Source: Medicago truncatula
Taxonomy: Eukaryota > Streptophyta > Magnoliopsida > Fabales > Fabaceae
Assembly: GCF_003473485.1 (NCBI RefSeq)
Contig: NC_053047.1
Coordinates: 14,224,001-14,288,000, forward strand
DNA: 64,000 bases
Direction: 5' to 3'
Positions 9,740 through 21,154 of this stretch are shown here, piece after piece. The notes below the pieces were generated by a model, which was given only the letters and a program-made list of their open reading frames with translations, searched no databases and was not told the DNA's origin. The number at the start of each line of letters is the position of its first letter. The first letter of the stretch is position 1. The translations under genes were made by a program, and so were the position numbers.

Positions 9740-10230
9740 AACTCAATACCACAACCCCTCCTTCAGAACCCTTTGAATCCTTCCCAAATCCACCAAGAAG
9801 ATCATCAAACGCACCATTGTTCGATTTCGGCGAGGCAAAAACGTTTTCAAAATTAACTTTCACGGTGCTTTTCAGCTCTGACACAACGTCAAAAACATTG
9901 TCGTCGTAAACCGGTGGCGGTGAAGAATTTCCGGCGGATTCAGGAAACATGGTATCCAAATCAAAGGGTGCATCGCGAGGATTGGATTAGGAGTTGGATC
10001 CGATGGTGGTGGTGAAGAGATTGTCGAAACTAGAGGAGTCGCGATTGTGACGGTTGATGGAGGATCCGATATGTACGAGCAGATCGGGATTCGAAATCGA
10101 AGTTGAGAAAAGTTGAATTTGAATTTGAAGATGAAGATGATGATTTGGGTGGTTGAGACATTGAAGCGGATTTACCTTGAGGTTTGATATCGAAATCGAA
10201 AGAAGATAGAAGATTATCGAAATCATTCAT
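9740..10230 (-). pseudogene. Auxilin-like protein, 5' part, broken
   Basis: The minus strand starts at 10230 with MNDFDNLLSSFDFDIKPQGK, which matches the opening of plant auxilin-like J-domain proteins (clathrin uncoating factors). Further on come a serine-rich part, then SSSFDNLF, and then VYDDNVFD and NNGAFDDLLGGFGK, also typical of that N-terminal region. The frame is broken twice. A shift is needed after the DFESRS region (about 10090), because the first frame ends at 10030 with a stop. In the second frame a TAA interrupts between TTTIGSNS and SNPRDAPFD (about 9985). The sequence then runs into a LINE at 9739, so the clathrin-binding and J domains are absent. It is a non-functional 5' copy. 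Confidence 0.75.
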
Positions 10231-10309
10231 GGTGGAGGTTAGGGATTTTGCGATGAAATTGAGGACATTGAAGGGGAAATGAAGAGGGTGAAGGAGAATG
10301 GGATCAGGT

Positions 10310-10552
10310 GGCTTGCTTCAGGTTTTTAATAGGGGATCGACATATCAACTGTTCTGACAGATTTTAGTGTCGTTGCTTCGGGTTGCTGGGAGGGGCTTTA
10401 TTGTTAGGTTCTGATTTTTTTGGTATTGTTATTGTTTTCTCTGTGTATAGCCGCTGAGCAATTTTAAATCATGCTAAGTTGTAAGCCTATTTGCACATCT
10501 TTTGCTGGGCATTTTCTTTATATTTAAGCTGATTTAAAAAAAAAAAAAAAAA
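10310..10552 (+). mobile_element. LINE 3' end with poly(A), plus strand
   Basis: The stretch TTTGCACATCTTTTGCTGGG followed by a T-rich tail and an A-run at 10537-10552 resembles the 3' end of legume LINEs. It lies just upstream of the auxilin-like start, so that pseudogene has a LINE end on each side. The coding part is too short to confirm the family. Confidence 0.45.
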
Positions 10553-10559
10553 AGATTCG

Positions 10560-10925
10560 GGGAGTTCATCTTCACTTAAGCATGGAGAATTTTGATGATT
10601 TAAAAAAAAATTCTGGATTTTTTTATGATGGATGTATGAAAAATGATGATGATGAAGATGAAGATATGAAGAAGAGGACGAGCTTAAAAAAAATTTGGAT
10701 TTAAAAAAAAATTTATTTTTCTATTATTTTATTTATTATTAACTATTTGACATTTTTTTTAAATCAATAATTACACGTGGCATGCCACATGGGTCAAAAT
10801 TGGAAAAAAAAAAATGATTATTGCAAACTGGTTAAATTCTTAAGGGACTAAAATTTTCATTTTTTTAGTGGTCGAAATCGCAACATTGATAAACTTTGGT
10901 AGTGAAAAGTGTAGTTTAGCCTAAC
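10560..10925. mobile_element. One-ended Mutator-like MITE remnant
   Basis: The right-hand part (10835-10925) has the phrases TTAAGGGACTAAAATTTTCA and TAGTGAAAAGTGTAGTTTAGCC, which are typical ends of legume MULE-type MITEs. A GATGATGATGAAGATGAAG run at 10648-10672 is also common inside them. The matching left end is absent. From 10926 to 11186 I see only AT-rich sequence. Confidence 0.45.
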
Positions 10926-11674
10926 TTAAAAGGACTAAATATATTACAAATCTCAAAGTTAAAGGACCGTGATATAATTTAAGATAATTTTTTTTTTTTT
11001 GAAAAAATTAAAGGATTTGTTTCAATTACCTTTGAAAAATGGTGGTTAACTTAACCACTAACAAATGAAAATGAACAATTTATTGATGGAGTCAAAATAG
11101 TTCATAAATACCACCTAAAAAGGTGAAAGTTAAGTTCATTTGTTGATGTAAATTATCCACCATTATTTTAAGGTGAGACCTAGGTTGCCTTTGAAAACTC
11201 ATGGGCAATTTACCCAAACCAATCAAAAGTTTCCATGTGTACTCCATTAAAATAATAACATTTATTATTTTATTTTGCAAAAATATAGCAAGTATTTTAT
11301 TATTTGCATATTCGCCCCATCTTAAATTAATGATTTTTTACAATTTAAACCTCACAATAATTAAATTTCACCTCTAATCCAATCACTCTCCAAACCTTTT
11401 TTTTTTTTTTTTTTTTATCAAATTTGGGTTCATCTTTATGAAACCGCAATTCAGGGAATTTAATGTCAAAGATCATGCATTCGTTCCAATTTAGTTGAAC
11501 AGCTTGGCAAAAACCATTAAAAATTAAAATTATCACCCCTGGGAATTGAACCTGGGTGCTCTCACCTATTTAAAATGTACTCCATAACCACTTGATCAAT
11601 ACATTTTTATGAAATAATTTGGAATTCAAAATTATGTTATTAGTGAGCAAATTATTTTATTTTTATTTGCAGTG

Positions 11675-12387
11675 CCTTTATAACCTAGCTTTAGTAAAAA
11701 AAAAATCATTTTATATGTGTATAATTATGAAGTAGTAATTTTTTCTTAAGAAAAATGAATTCATTCAATTGATTTTTTATATTTTAAATATCATTCTTTT
11801 TTATAAATTCATACTTTTATATAGATTCGATGACCTACAACAATGTTTCATTTGTGATCAACCGAATTATGATTTATTTTAGGTATCATCTTTCATTTGG
11901 ATCAGATAAATTGTTTAAAGGTAATAATTTTTTTTTGCAAGGTCTTATAAGTTATAACCTAGCTTTAGTAAAAAAATTCATTTTATATGTGTATATTTAT
12001 GAAATAGTAAATCTTTCTTAAAAAAAATGAATTCATTCAATTGATTTTTTATATTTTAAATATCATTCTTTTATATAAATTTATACTTTTATATATAGAT
12101 TCGATGAACTACAACATTGTTTCATTTGTGATCAAACGAATTATGATTTATTTTAGGTACTATCTTTCATTTTGATCAGATAAATTGTTTAAAGGTATTA
12201 ATTTTTATTTTTTTCAGTGTCTTACAAGTTATAAACTAGCTTTAGTAAAAAAAAAAAAATCATTTTTTATGTGTATATTTATGAAATAGTAAATCTTTCT
12301 TAAAAAAAAAATGAATTCATTCAATTGATTTTTTATATTTTAAATATCATTCTTTTATATAAATTCATACTTTTAAATAGATTCGAT
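11675..12387. repeat. Sub-terminal tandem array, left arm, unit ~275 bp
   Basis: The phrase ACCTAGCTTTAGTAAAA (or AACTAGCTTTAG) occurs near 11682, 11956 and 12233, with the same following 150-270 bases, so there are two full units and a partial third. The last one stops at TTCGATGAC near 12387. Confidence 0.9.
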
Positions 12388-14181
12388 GACTGATGGGATA
12401 AAACCGCAAGTGCACAGTTCTATCAGAATTCAGGGCATTACAAAGGCAACATGTGGCATAAAAACATTATTTTATATGTATATACTATACTATATACTAT
12501 TGATTTTACTGTTCATTTAAAATATTTTATTTACTATTTTATCCTTTATAATATTATATTAAATTTGAATTAGAAAAATGAAATCTCATTAAAATAGGAA
12601 ATATACCACTAATATATACTCTTTTTTTTTTTTTGACAAAATACTATATATACTGTATATGAAGGGAATAGAGACTTTGGGCTGAATTTTTTATAATTTC
12701 AATTATACCTTTAAACAAATTTTCCTATATTAATGTTACATTCTTGGTGGTATTAAAAAAAGATAAGAATTTGTATTATATTTGTTAAACTACTGTGTTG
12801 TTGTGGTAAAAGATAAACATGATTATTTTGGGTTTATTACAATTTTAATTTCACAAATATTTGTACTTATAATTTTAATCAAAATAAAAATTTCATACAA
12901 AATACCGTTCATAATTTACACATGTCACGTGCTCGTTTTTTCGCTAGTTATATATAGTATCTATATTATATATAAATAAAACTATCTCTTTCAGCACTTT
13001 TGGGCAGGATTTTTCTTTCCAAAAATACCCTTAATTTTTAATACAAACACCACATGTAACAAATAAATAAGAATAAATTTAAATATTAAAACAAATGTAA
13101 CAAACACGATATGTATGTCTGGTTTTTTCCTTTATCATTTAAAAAGTGTAACAAACTATATGAGTATATTTAATACTTGCTTTTTTATTATCCCAATTAT
13201 ACCATTAAAACAAAATCCATAATCATCAATCAACAACAAGAAGATCCAACATTTTAAAAAATAAATAGATAAATTTAAAGGAATTTTTTTTAAGATTCTT
13301 ATGTTTTTACATAATATTTGGACAAGATTCTAATTCTCATTAATATTTTCTCCCATGTCAAGAATATCTCTTTCCTTCTTCTGATTCATATTCATTCATT
13401 CCTTATTATTCCAATTTTTAACCCAATTCATCTTCCTATAGATTTGCATCGTTTTTGCTGAACCAAAAAGTACTGTTAAGCAGAAGAATTCCAGAATCAT
13501 AGATGTAATCACAATAGTTCTCAATGACAATGCTTAAAAAAAATTGTTTTTTTTTTCCAATCTATCTCTCTCAATCCCGATCTACTCTCTATTCCCTTAA
13601 ACCCTTTTTTCCTAAACTATTCCTTACCTCTCATGCTCTCTCTTCTCCATCAGATACCATTTCCCCTTCTATCATCTTCATTGCATTCTCCTCCTTCTCT
13701 TTCATTTTTGACTTCTCAATAAAAAATCAATCCCAACTTCAATTTTTTATTGTCGAATTCGGATTTGGGGTGCGTGGGTTCGATTGAGAGAGAGAGAGGG
13801 ATTGAGATGATGGATATATAAACAACGGTGTTGATGGTGGTTTTGAAAAAGAGGTTTTGATGGTGGTTATCTGGATTTTTTTTATGAAGGTGATGAATGA
13901 GGGGAAGGAAGAAGATGAAGTATGGGATATAATGCTAGATGTTGTTGGTTCACAGTAAGATACAGTGGACATGCATGATCTAATAATCCTTCTTTATTAA
14001 AAAAGATCAAACGGTTTATATTAAAAAAATAATAGGATCTATAGCGGACCAGTGGGTTCACCATAGATATTTGAGGTTAAAGTTAATTAATTTGGCAAAC
14101 TGTGGGAAAAGTGAAGGACTAAAACGTGAGTTTTATTAATTGTGAGACCAAAATAAAACCAAAGAATTAAATAAACCTTTT

Positions 14182-14790
14182 TTTTTTTACTAAAGCTAAG
14201 TTATAACTTATAAGACATTGCGAAAAAAAATCAATACCTTTAAACAATTTATCTGATCCAAATAAAAGATATTATCTAATATAAATCATAATTTGGTTGA
14301 TCACAATAAAACATTGTTGTAGTTCATCGAATCTATATAAAAGTATGAATTTATATAAAAGAAAGATATTTAAAATATAAAAAAATCAAATGAATGATAT
14401 TTTTTTTTTTTTTTAAGAAAGATTTACTATTTCATAATTATACACATAAAATGATTTTTTTTACTAAAGCTAGGTTATAACTTATAAGACTCTGCAAAAA
14501 AAAAATTAATACCTTTAAACAATTTATCTTATCCAAATGAAAAATAGTACCTAAAATAAGTCAAAATTCGGTTGATCACAAATGAAACAATATTGTAGTT
14601 CATCGAATCTATATAAAAGTATGAATTTATATAAAAGAATGATATTTACAATATAAAAAATCAATTGAATGAATTTATTATTATTTTTTAAGAAAGATTT
14701 ACTATTTCATAAATATACACATATAAAATGATTATTATTATTTTTACTAAAGCTAGGTTATAATAAGTCACTGCAAAAAAAAAAAATCTC
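14182..14790. repeat. Sub-terminal tandem array, right arm, inverted
   Basis: The reverse complement of the left-arm unit occurs here, with ACTAAAGCTA words near 14190, 14464 and 14746, giving the same period of about 275 bp. The copies line up one to one with those in the left arm. Confidence 0.9.
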
Positions 14791-15364
14791 ACTAATAACA
14801 TATTTTTGCATTCCAATTTAATTCATAAAAAATGTATTGGTCAAGTGGTTTGGGAAAACATTTCAAATAAGTGGGTGCATTCAAGTTCAATTCCCACAAG
14901 TGATAATTTTAATTTTTAATGATTTTTGCCAAGTCGTTCAACTAAATTGAAATGAATGCATGATTTTCACATTAAATTCTCTGGATTGTGGTTTGATAAA
15001 CCCAAATTTGATAAAAAAAAAAAAAATGGGGGTGAAAAATCATTAATTTAAGATGGGGTGAAATGCTAAATTTTTGCAAAATAAAATAATAAATGTTATT
15101 ATTCTAATGGAGTACACATGGAAAATTTTGATTGGTTTGGGTAAATTGCCCATGAGTTTTCAAAGGTAATTTAGAAAAAACCTTATTGTAAAGATAATTA
15201 AGTTGTCATCATAATTAAAATTAAGATAATTAAGTTCCTGTGGCCATGGCAAACGTCCAAGTGTCCAAGTATGAGTATGATTAAATCGAAAACGATATAC
15301 ACTGTTCTACTATGATTTATGACCACTCCCTCCCTCAAACCGCAAAACATTTATCACCAAAACA

Positions 15365-18300
15365 ATGTCACAAACTGAACCAATCCGTTTCGGCATTCTC
15401 GGTTGCGCCGACATAGCCCGCAAACTCTCACGCGCCATTCTCCTCTCTTCCACCGCCACCATCTCTGCCGTCGGCAGCCGCACTCTCTCCAAAGCAACCA
15501 CCTTCGCAAAACTCAACAACTTCCCTCCCACCGCCAAAATCTACGGCTCCTATGAAGAAGTTCTTGATGACCCTAATGTTGACGCTGTTTACGTGCCGTT
15601 GCCGACTACGTTGCATGTGAAATGGGCGGTGGCTGCTGCGAAGAAGGGGAAGCATGTTTTGTTAGAGAAGCCGGTGGCTGTGAGTGTGAAGGAGTTTGAT
15701 GAGATTGTGAAGGTGTGTGAGGAGTGTGGGGTGCAGTTTATGGATGGGACTATGTGGATGCATCATCCTAGAACAGAGGTGATGAAGGGGTTTTTGGAGG
15801 ATGGAGAGAAGTTTGGCAAGGTTAAATCGGTATGTGTTTGTGTTTTGGTTTTGATAATGTTGATGTATGAATTATGAACACTCCTTAGATTAGGCATGTC
15901 TCAGTGTCTGACACATGTTGTCTCGAACTCGAACACCACACGACACCGACACACATATAGTTAACATGAATCATGTGATTCTCTCAAATTATTAGAATTG
16001 TTGGGTGTTCGTATCCGTGTTTCATAGTGCATGGAATACCGATGCAGACACGAATATACAGATGATGTTTAATAAAGAGGAATGCTAGCCATACTCTTTT
16101 TCAAACAAATCCATGTGGATTTCATCCCCTTATGTAGAACCCATATCTAAAATGTGTGGGACCCTCACGAATTTCATGCAATAAGATAGTGAATGTTAGG
16201 GAGTTTTGGAAAGAAAATGTTGCTAGCACTCCTCTTTAAGAAAATAGAACCGATTTTGGGTTTCAATTTGTATGTGTTTGTGTTTTGATGACATTGATAT
16301 ATGAATCACTGATGCAGACACTTGACACGAGACTGACATAGTAAGATATTGATGATGATTTAGGAGAATAGAAGTGGTTTAGGGTAATGTTTGTTACCGA
16401 TTATAAAAAATATATTTTGTCATTTTAGATTAATTTTTAGAGATTTAGGGTTCCTTTGTTACGGATTATAAATAATGTGATTTTGATAATCAATAATTAA
16501 GAGATTACATTTTAGAGATTTTTATAAAAGAAGTTGTGTTTGTGTGGAGGATGGGGAGAGGTTTGGGTAGGTTAAATCAGTATGTATTTTGATAATGTTG
16601 ATGTATGAAATATGAATCACTTATACAGACACCTAACACGATACTGACAGATAGACATGCATGGGCGGATTTAATATGAAACATGGTGTGGCAGTTGCCA
16701 CACCAGTTTCATGGTTAGCCGAGTGGTTTGAGTCTACTGAATGATGTGCGTGACCTGTGTTCAACTCTTGTTGAGAAGCGCTTTTGAACAATTTATTTTT
16801 TATTTTTTTAAGTTATTAGTATTAAAAAGGGTGTTGCAGGGAATCAAACCTGCAACACAATGGTAAAATGCTTCCACCTATACCAATTCACTATATTGTT
16901 TAAGGTATCAATTATTTACTTTGTTAATAAATATAGTTGATTTGAATATTTTGCCACACCAATATCAAATGTCTGGATCCGCTCCTGTAGACATGTAGAT
17001 ATTGACGATAATTTAAGAAAATAGAATCGATTCGGGGCTTAAAACGGTGTGTGTTCATGTTTTCTTAACATTGATGTATGAAACTAGAAGTGATTTAGGC
17101 TATGTTTTTTTTTTTTTATGGATTTATGAAACATGATTTTGATGTTATGGATTAACTTTTAGAGATTAGAGACTTTGTTACGGATTATAAAAAAGTGATT
17201 TTGATACTAAATAAACATATGTAGTCTTTAAAGTATATATAGCATCAAGTACTAATATGACAGATTTGTATAAATTAGGAGAATGTAGGAGAAAGATGAT
17301 ACCTCAGATACTGAAATTTGGATTTCTTCATAAGACTTTGCCTAATTATCTTAAGCTGATAGTCTTTGAAAACTCAAGCATTTCTGAAAACATTCTTCAG
17401 CTGAGCATGCTCTTAAGAATGTGAAAACTCAAGCATTTCTGATCTGGTGAGATACAAAGGGACTAAATTGATTTTCTGTTATCAACTTCATTTCGTAAAT
17501 TTGGAGGATTAAATCGTCCTGCTATAGAATTTAGATAACCAAAATGTTCAGTTACTCTTTTTCAAATTCTGTTTTTGAACAATAGTTACAAGTTTAAGTT
17601 GGCTTAGTGTATAGAGAGTGGTTCTGTGCTTAAAGAAAATTATAAAGAGTTAAAAAATTCCTGGTTAATGTCAAATAATGTTTCATTGATAAAATCGAAG
17701 TATTGCTCTGTGTTATTCTAGTTGTCTTCTCCTTGATACTTCATTATTGAGTTGAGCTGTTGTTTGTCTGACACTGAAATCCTGCTGCATGCCTGGTCTC
17801 GTTTCTGAATCAAATTATGACTTTCTATAAGACATTTAAGAATTAACCTATGAAGCACGGGTTCGGACACGGACATTGAACACGACACGGACACTGACAC
17901 GTCGACACCGCTAATAATTTGAGAAAATAACGTAATTCAGTGTAATTATATGTGTCGATGTCTGACACGCCTAACCTGAGGAATGTCTATGCTTCATAGT
18001 TACTTAACTATAAGCTAGATCCAAAATTAAGAACCAAAACAGAAAGTTATGCCTTTGATGTTAGTCTATCGGGGTCCCTTGCCCTTATGTAAATTTGAAA
18101 ATTTTAAAGTTGTTGTATATATGTGTGTATATTTCAATCACAAGCTTAGACATCAAGTTTTCAAGCACCAGTTATGATTCTGAATTATGTTCTAATGATT
18201 GTTATATCTTTTGCATACATGTTCTGCACTGATATATGGTTTTATTTGACATTGCACAGATTCACACCTGTTTTACATTTGGTGCTGATCCTGACTTTCT

Positions 18301-18880
18301 TGAGAATGACATCCGCGTGAAGCCGGATCTCGACGCTCTCGGCTCTCTTGGTGACGAAGGATGGTATTGTGTTAGGGCAATTCTGTGGGCTTACAACTAC
18401 GAATTACCAAAAACGGTATTAGCCACGCGCGAACCAGTGCTTAATAAAGCTGGAGTATTATTATCTTGCGGTGCTTCTTTATACTGGCAAGATGGAAGAG
18501 TAGCAACATTCTATTGCTCTTTCTTATCTAACCTAACAATGGATATAACTGCTGTTGGGACAAAAGGAACACTTCATGTTCATGATTTTATCATCCCTTA
18601 TGAAGAAAAGAAAGCATCATTTTATGCAGCTTCAGAATCAAGCTTTGATGATCTTGTCACTAAATGGGGTTCACAGCCGAGTAAGCACGTAATAGAAAAC
18701 GATCTACCTCAGGAGGCTCTTATGGTAACTGAATTTTCTCGTTTGGTGGCAGAAATCAAATCAAAAAACGCGAAACCTGAGAAGAAATGGCCAACTATTA
18801 GTAGGAAAACACAACTGATATTGGACGCCGTGAAGGCTTCGATTGATAAGGGTTTTGAGCCTGTACAGATTCAGGAATGA
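15365..18880 (+). CDS. Gfo/Idh/MocA-family NAD(P)-dependent oxidoreductase, copy 1
   Basis: Two exons, 15365-15829 and 18260-18880, join in phase 0 (GGTATGTG donor, TTGCACAG acceptor) to give 361 residues, the usual length for the plant At4g09670-like proteins. The N-terminal Rossmann fold starts with IRFGILGCADIA (residues 7-18), a dinucleotide-binding glycine motif. The family's EKP motif is at residues 101-103 (HVLLEKPVAV). Exon 2 begins IHTCFTFGADPDFLEN and continues into the C-terminal alpha/beta domain. Relatives include dihydrodiol and sugar dehydrogenases; the plant substrate is not certain. There is no signal peptide, so a cytosolic location is likely. The 2430-bp intron is enlarged by an hAT element, a small MITE and other repeats. 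A near-identical tandem copy follows at 21155. The start is the first ATG, after a short 5' UTR with the first arm of a large transposon ending about 200 bp upstream. Confidence 0.9.
16074..16237. mobile_element. Small MITE in intron 1 of oxidoreductase copy 1
   Basis: Ends are inverted: AAAGAGGAATGCTAGCCA at the left and its near complement (TTGCTAGCACTCCTCTTT) at the right. The 164-bp element is non-coding. It is missing from the intron of copy 2. Confidence 0.6.
16660..16987. mobile_element. hAT-type non-autonomous element with 8-bp target duplication
   Basis: The 328-bp element is flanked by a perfect 8-bp direct repeat TAGACATG (16652-16659 and 16988-16995). The ends are inverted repeats beginning CATGGGCGGAT and CAGGAGCGGAT and both run inward to GGTGTGGCA. 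It contains two tRNA-like segments on opposite strands: an A-box TAGCCGAGTGG at 16716-16726 with a B-box-like GTGTTCAACTC at 16757-16767, and on the minus strand a B-box GGTTTGATTCC (16850-16840) with an A-box-like segment at 16885-16874. It lies in the intron of oxidoreductase copy 1 only. Confidence 0.88.
17846..18000. repeat. Intron repeat shared by both oxidoreductase copies
   Basis: A segment with repeated GGACAC and GACACG words, bounded by CCTATGAAGCACGG at the left and TATGCTTCATAG at the right, looks like a small element with inverted ends. The same segment lies at 21716-21865 in the intron of copy 2, so it was there before the genes duplicated. From here to exon 2 the two introns align closely. 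Confidence 0.6.
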
Positions 18881-19207
18881 AATTGTTTCGAATATATCTT
18901 CACCCTGCCTAACTCGGATCTTTGTTCCGTTATTAGTGCGTCGCAATAAGAAAATAATATTTCTGGTGGAAATGAACACTTTGTATGTTCTTCAACTTAA
19001 AGGAGGATGGTGATGAATGTAGTGAATAACTATTTCTAAGTTCATTACCAGTTTCAATAAGTGAGTAATTTATTGTGGAAGTTATATTTTGCTATGAAAT
19101 CAATTGATTAAAGCAATAAAATAATTGGATGAGGTGGCTAGTTTTGATTGGTGTGTGTTAAAAGAGTGTGTTAGGGAGTGTGACCCTAGCATTTCTCTTA
19201 ACTTAAT
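18881..19207. other. 3' region of oxidoreductase copy 1
   Basis: The first ~190 bases match the region downstream of copy 2 (22745-23000) and are probably the 3' UTR. The rest has no recognised feature. Confidence 0.5.
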
Positions 19208-19209
19208 TA

Positions 19210-19682
19210 CTCCCTCCGTTACTAATTATAAGAAAAATTGACTTTTTAAGTTCATTCAATTAATGATGTATGTGATCCACAATATAAATCACGTACATCA
19301 AAAAATTAAGGCAAAATTATATTTTTAGTCCCTTAACTTAATTTCAGGTAACAATTTGGTCATTTATCTTTTTTTCATTTCAATTTGGTCCTTTTTGTCC
19401 ATTTTTATATACATTTTCAAGCTTCAAATCTAATATTCTTATGCAAACATAGACGAGGATCATATATTTGAAGATTGAAAGACCATAAGAAAATAAAATC
19501 ATGAATTTTAAGCTTAAAAATTCATATGAAAATTGACAAAAAAGACCAAATTGAAATGAAAAAAAGATAAAAGACCAAACTGTTACCTGAAATTAAGTTA
19601 GGGACTAAAAGTGTAATTTTACCTAAAATTAATTGAATGAACTTAAAAAGTCAATTTTATTTATAATTAATAACAGAGGGAG
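19210..19682. mobile_element. Stowaway MITE, host of another MITE
   Basis: The element begins CTCCCTCCGTTACTAATTAT and ends with the inverse ATAACAGAGGGAG, flanked by TA on both sides (19208-19209, 19683-19684). Both arms also share TTGACTTTTTAAGTTCATTC. It is split by the element at 19310-19623; without that insert it would be about 150 bp. Confidence 0.9.
19310..19623. mobile_element. Mutator-like MITE nested in the Stowaway
   Basis: Inverted repeats of ~100 bp begin GGCAAAATTATATTTTTAGT on the left and their near complement on the right. The flanks AAAAATTAA (19301-19309) and TAAAATTAA (19624-19632) match at 8 of 9 bases, as expected for a 9-bp Mutator-type target duplication. Confidence 0.85.
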
Positions 19683-19762
19683 TACATAATAACATTGACA
19701 ATAAACCCAACAAACATGGTTTAAGTGGACAAACACTTAAAAAACCCATACAATTTTTTATA

Positions 19763-19889
19763 CTCCCTCCGGTCCTATTTATAAGAGAATTTTGGGTCAA
19801 CAAAAGTTGATGTATCTAGTTAAAAATTCAGTCCAAATACATTCACTTTTGTTGACCTAAATTTCTCTTATAAATAGGACCGAAGGTAG
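19763..19889. mobile_element. Stowaway MITE, 127 bp
   Basis: It starts CTCCCTCCGGTCCTATTTAT and ends with the inverse ATAAATAGGACCGAAGGTAG, flanked by TA on both sides. The inner part is also an inverted repeat around GGTCAACAAAAGT. Confidence 0.9.
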
Positions 19890-19991
19890 TATTATTTTTC
19901 TATGAAAACATTCCTTGAGCTGTGTGCATTTAATTAGGTGTTAGTTATAATTGTAGTCATTAATATAATGATTTGGGAGAGAAGACAATTA

Positions 19992-20264
19992 CTCCCTCCG
20001 GTCTCAAATGTAGGGAAAAAAACAAAAAAATTTGTGGTCTCAGATGTAAGAAAAAGTATAGTAAAAGCAACCTAATAAATGCTACTATTCCAATTTTACC
20101 CCATCTCTATGAGTTCAAAAGTCACTTTCATTAATTATTACTAAAGCATGACAAGGGCAAAATTGAAAAGTTGTACTTTTTTAACATGACTTCGATGTAA
20201 TCATTTCATTTTTTTAATTGGTGTTTTTTTTTTTTTTTTTTCCTACATTTGAGACCGGAGGGAG
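19992..20264. mobile_element. Stowaway MITE, 273 bp
   Basis: It starts CTCCCTCCGGTCTCAAATGT and ends with the inverse ACATTTGAGACCGGAGGGAG, flanked by TA on both sides (19990-19991 and 20265-20266). It has inserted into a run of ~60-bp tandem repeats. Confidence 0.9.
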
Positions 20265-20433
20265 TAGGTGTTAGTTGTAATTGTCATTAATATTAATATG
20301 ATGATGATATGAGAGGAAACATAAGTAGGTGTTAGTTTTAATTGTCATTAATATGATGATGATTTGAGAGGGAACATAATTAGGTGTTAGTTGTAATTGT
20401 CATTAATATGAGGATTTGAGAGGGAAATATGGG
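20265..20433. repeat. Tandem repeats of about 60 bp
   Basis: The phrase TAGGTGTTAGTTGTAATTGT with CATTAATATGATGATGAT following occurs near 20265, 20325 and 20383. An older copy lies at 19934-19985, on the other side of the Stowaway element. Confidence 0.8.
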
Positions 20434-21154
20434 ACTAGGGTTGCAAAAGTGCTCATCAGATTGCATAGCATTAATATATGATAAATTATAAATAAAACAT
20501 TAGCAAATTTATGAATTTAAAAATAATATATGAAAGAAAAGAAATAATATATGAAAGACATATTAAATTAATATATTTAAATTATAAATATTTTAAATAT
20601 CAATTGATATAAATTTATTATGAATTAAGAATACCCTTTGATGTCATTTTATATTTATCAGTTAATTGCACCGTTAATTTTACAAAAACATTTTAAGTAT
20701 TAGCCATCAGCTATAATTTATTAGCTACCTTGCCCATATCCGCTATTTTTACAAAAAGAGTGTCCGAGTATGAGTTCGAACTTCCTAAAAAAAAAGTATG
20801 AATATGAATAGGAAAATGCTGCATCTCGCGAAACAATTTAACGCTACAAAATCACGACACATAAATATGAATGTGGAGCCCCTTTTTTAACTATTGCGGG
20901 ACCTTTTTTCATCTGCCACCCCATGTTTTCAAGTAAATAACAAATCTCATGGTTGGAAATTATTCACGACAGCTCGTGAATTTTGCTCTCGTGTTTAATA
21001 GGTTTTAGTTATAATTTCAAAAAGATAGTTTTTTCAAACAATATAATTAAATATGATAAAAGTTGGTCTTTTTGCTTATAATTTAAGATAAAGAAAATGA
21101 ATTTTTTTTTCTTATATGAGGGAGGGAGTACAGTGTACTATTATCACCATCATA
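20434..21154. other. Non-coding stretch upstream of oxidoreductase copy 2
   Basis: AT-rich sequence with no gene. It does not match the region upstream of copy 1, which is occupied by a large transposon up to 15166. Confidence 0.5.

Larger units (their letters stand above)
11187..15166. mobile_element. Large non-autonomous element with ~1-kb inverted arms
   Basis: The left arm (11187-12387) and right arm (14182-15166) are inverted copies, starting at both tips with CCTTTGAAAACTCATGGGCA. Going inward, each arm has a TTTTGCAAAATAAAATAATA-type stretch, a tRNA-like segment, and then a tandem array with a ~275-bp unit. The middle (12388-14181) has no transposase and only short open frames. A C/T-rich part at 13550-13700 looks like plant 5' UTR sequence and might be captured. 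The length and long arms suggest a Mutator-like or fold-back element. No clean target duplication is visible at the tips. The right tip is about 200 bp upstream of the first oxidoreductase gene; the second copy of that gene lacks this element upstream. Confidence 0.8.

Noticed and set aside
16712-16890. Two possible tRNA genes in the oxidoreductase intron
   Set aside because: A and B boxes are present, but the acceptor and anticodon stems do not pair; they are tRNA-like parts of an hAT element.
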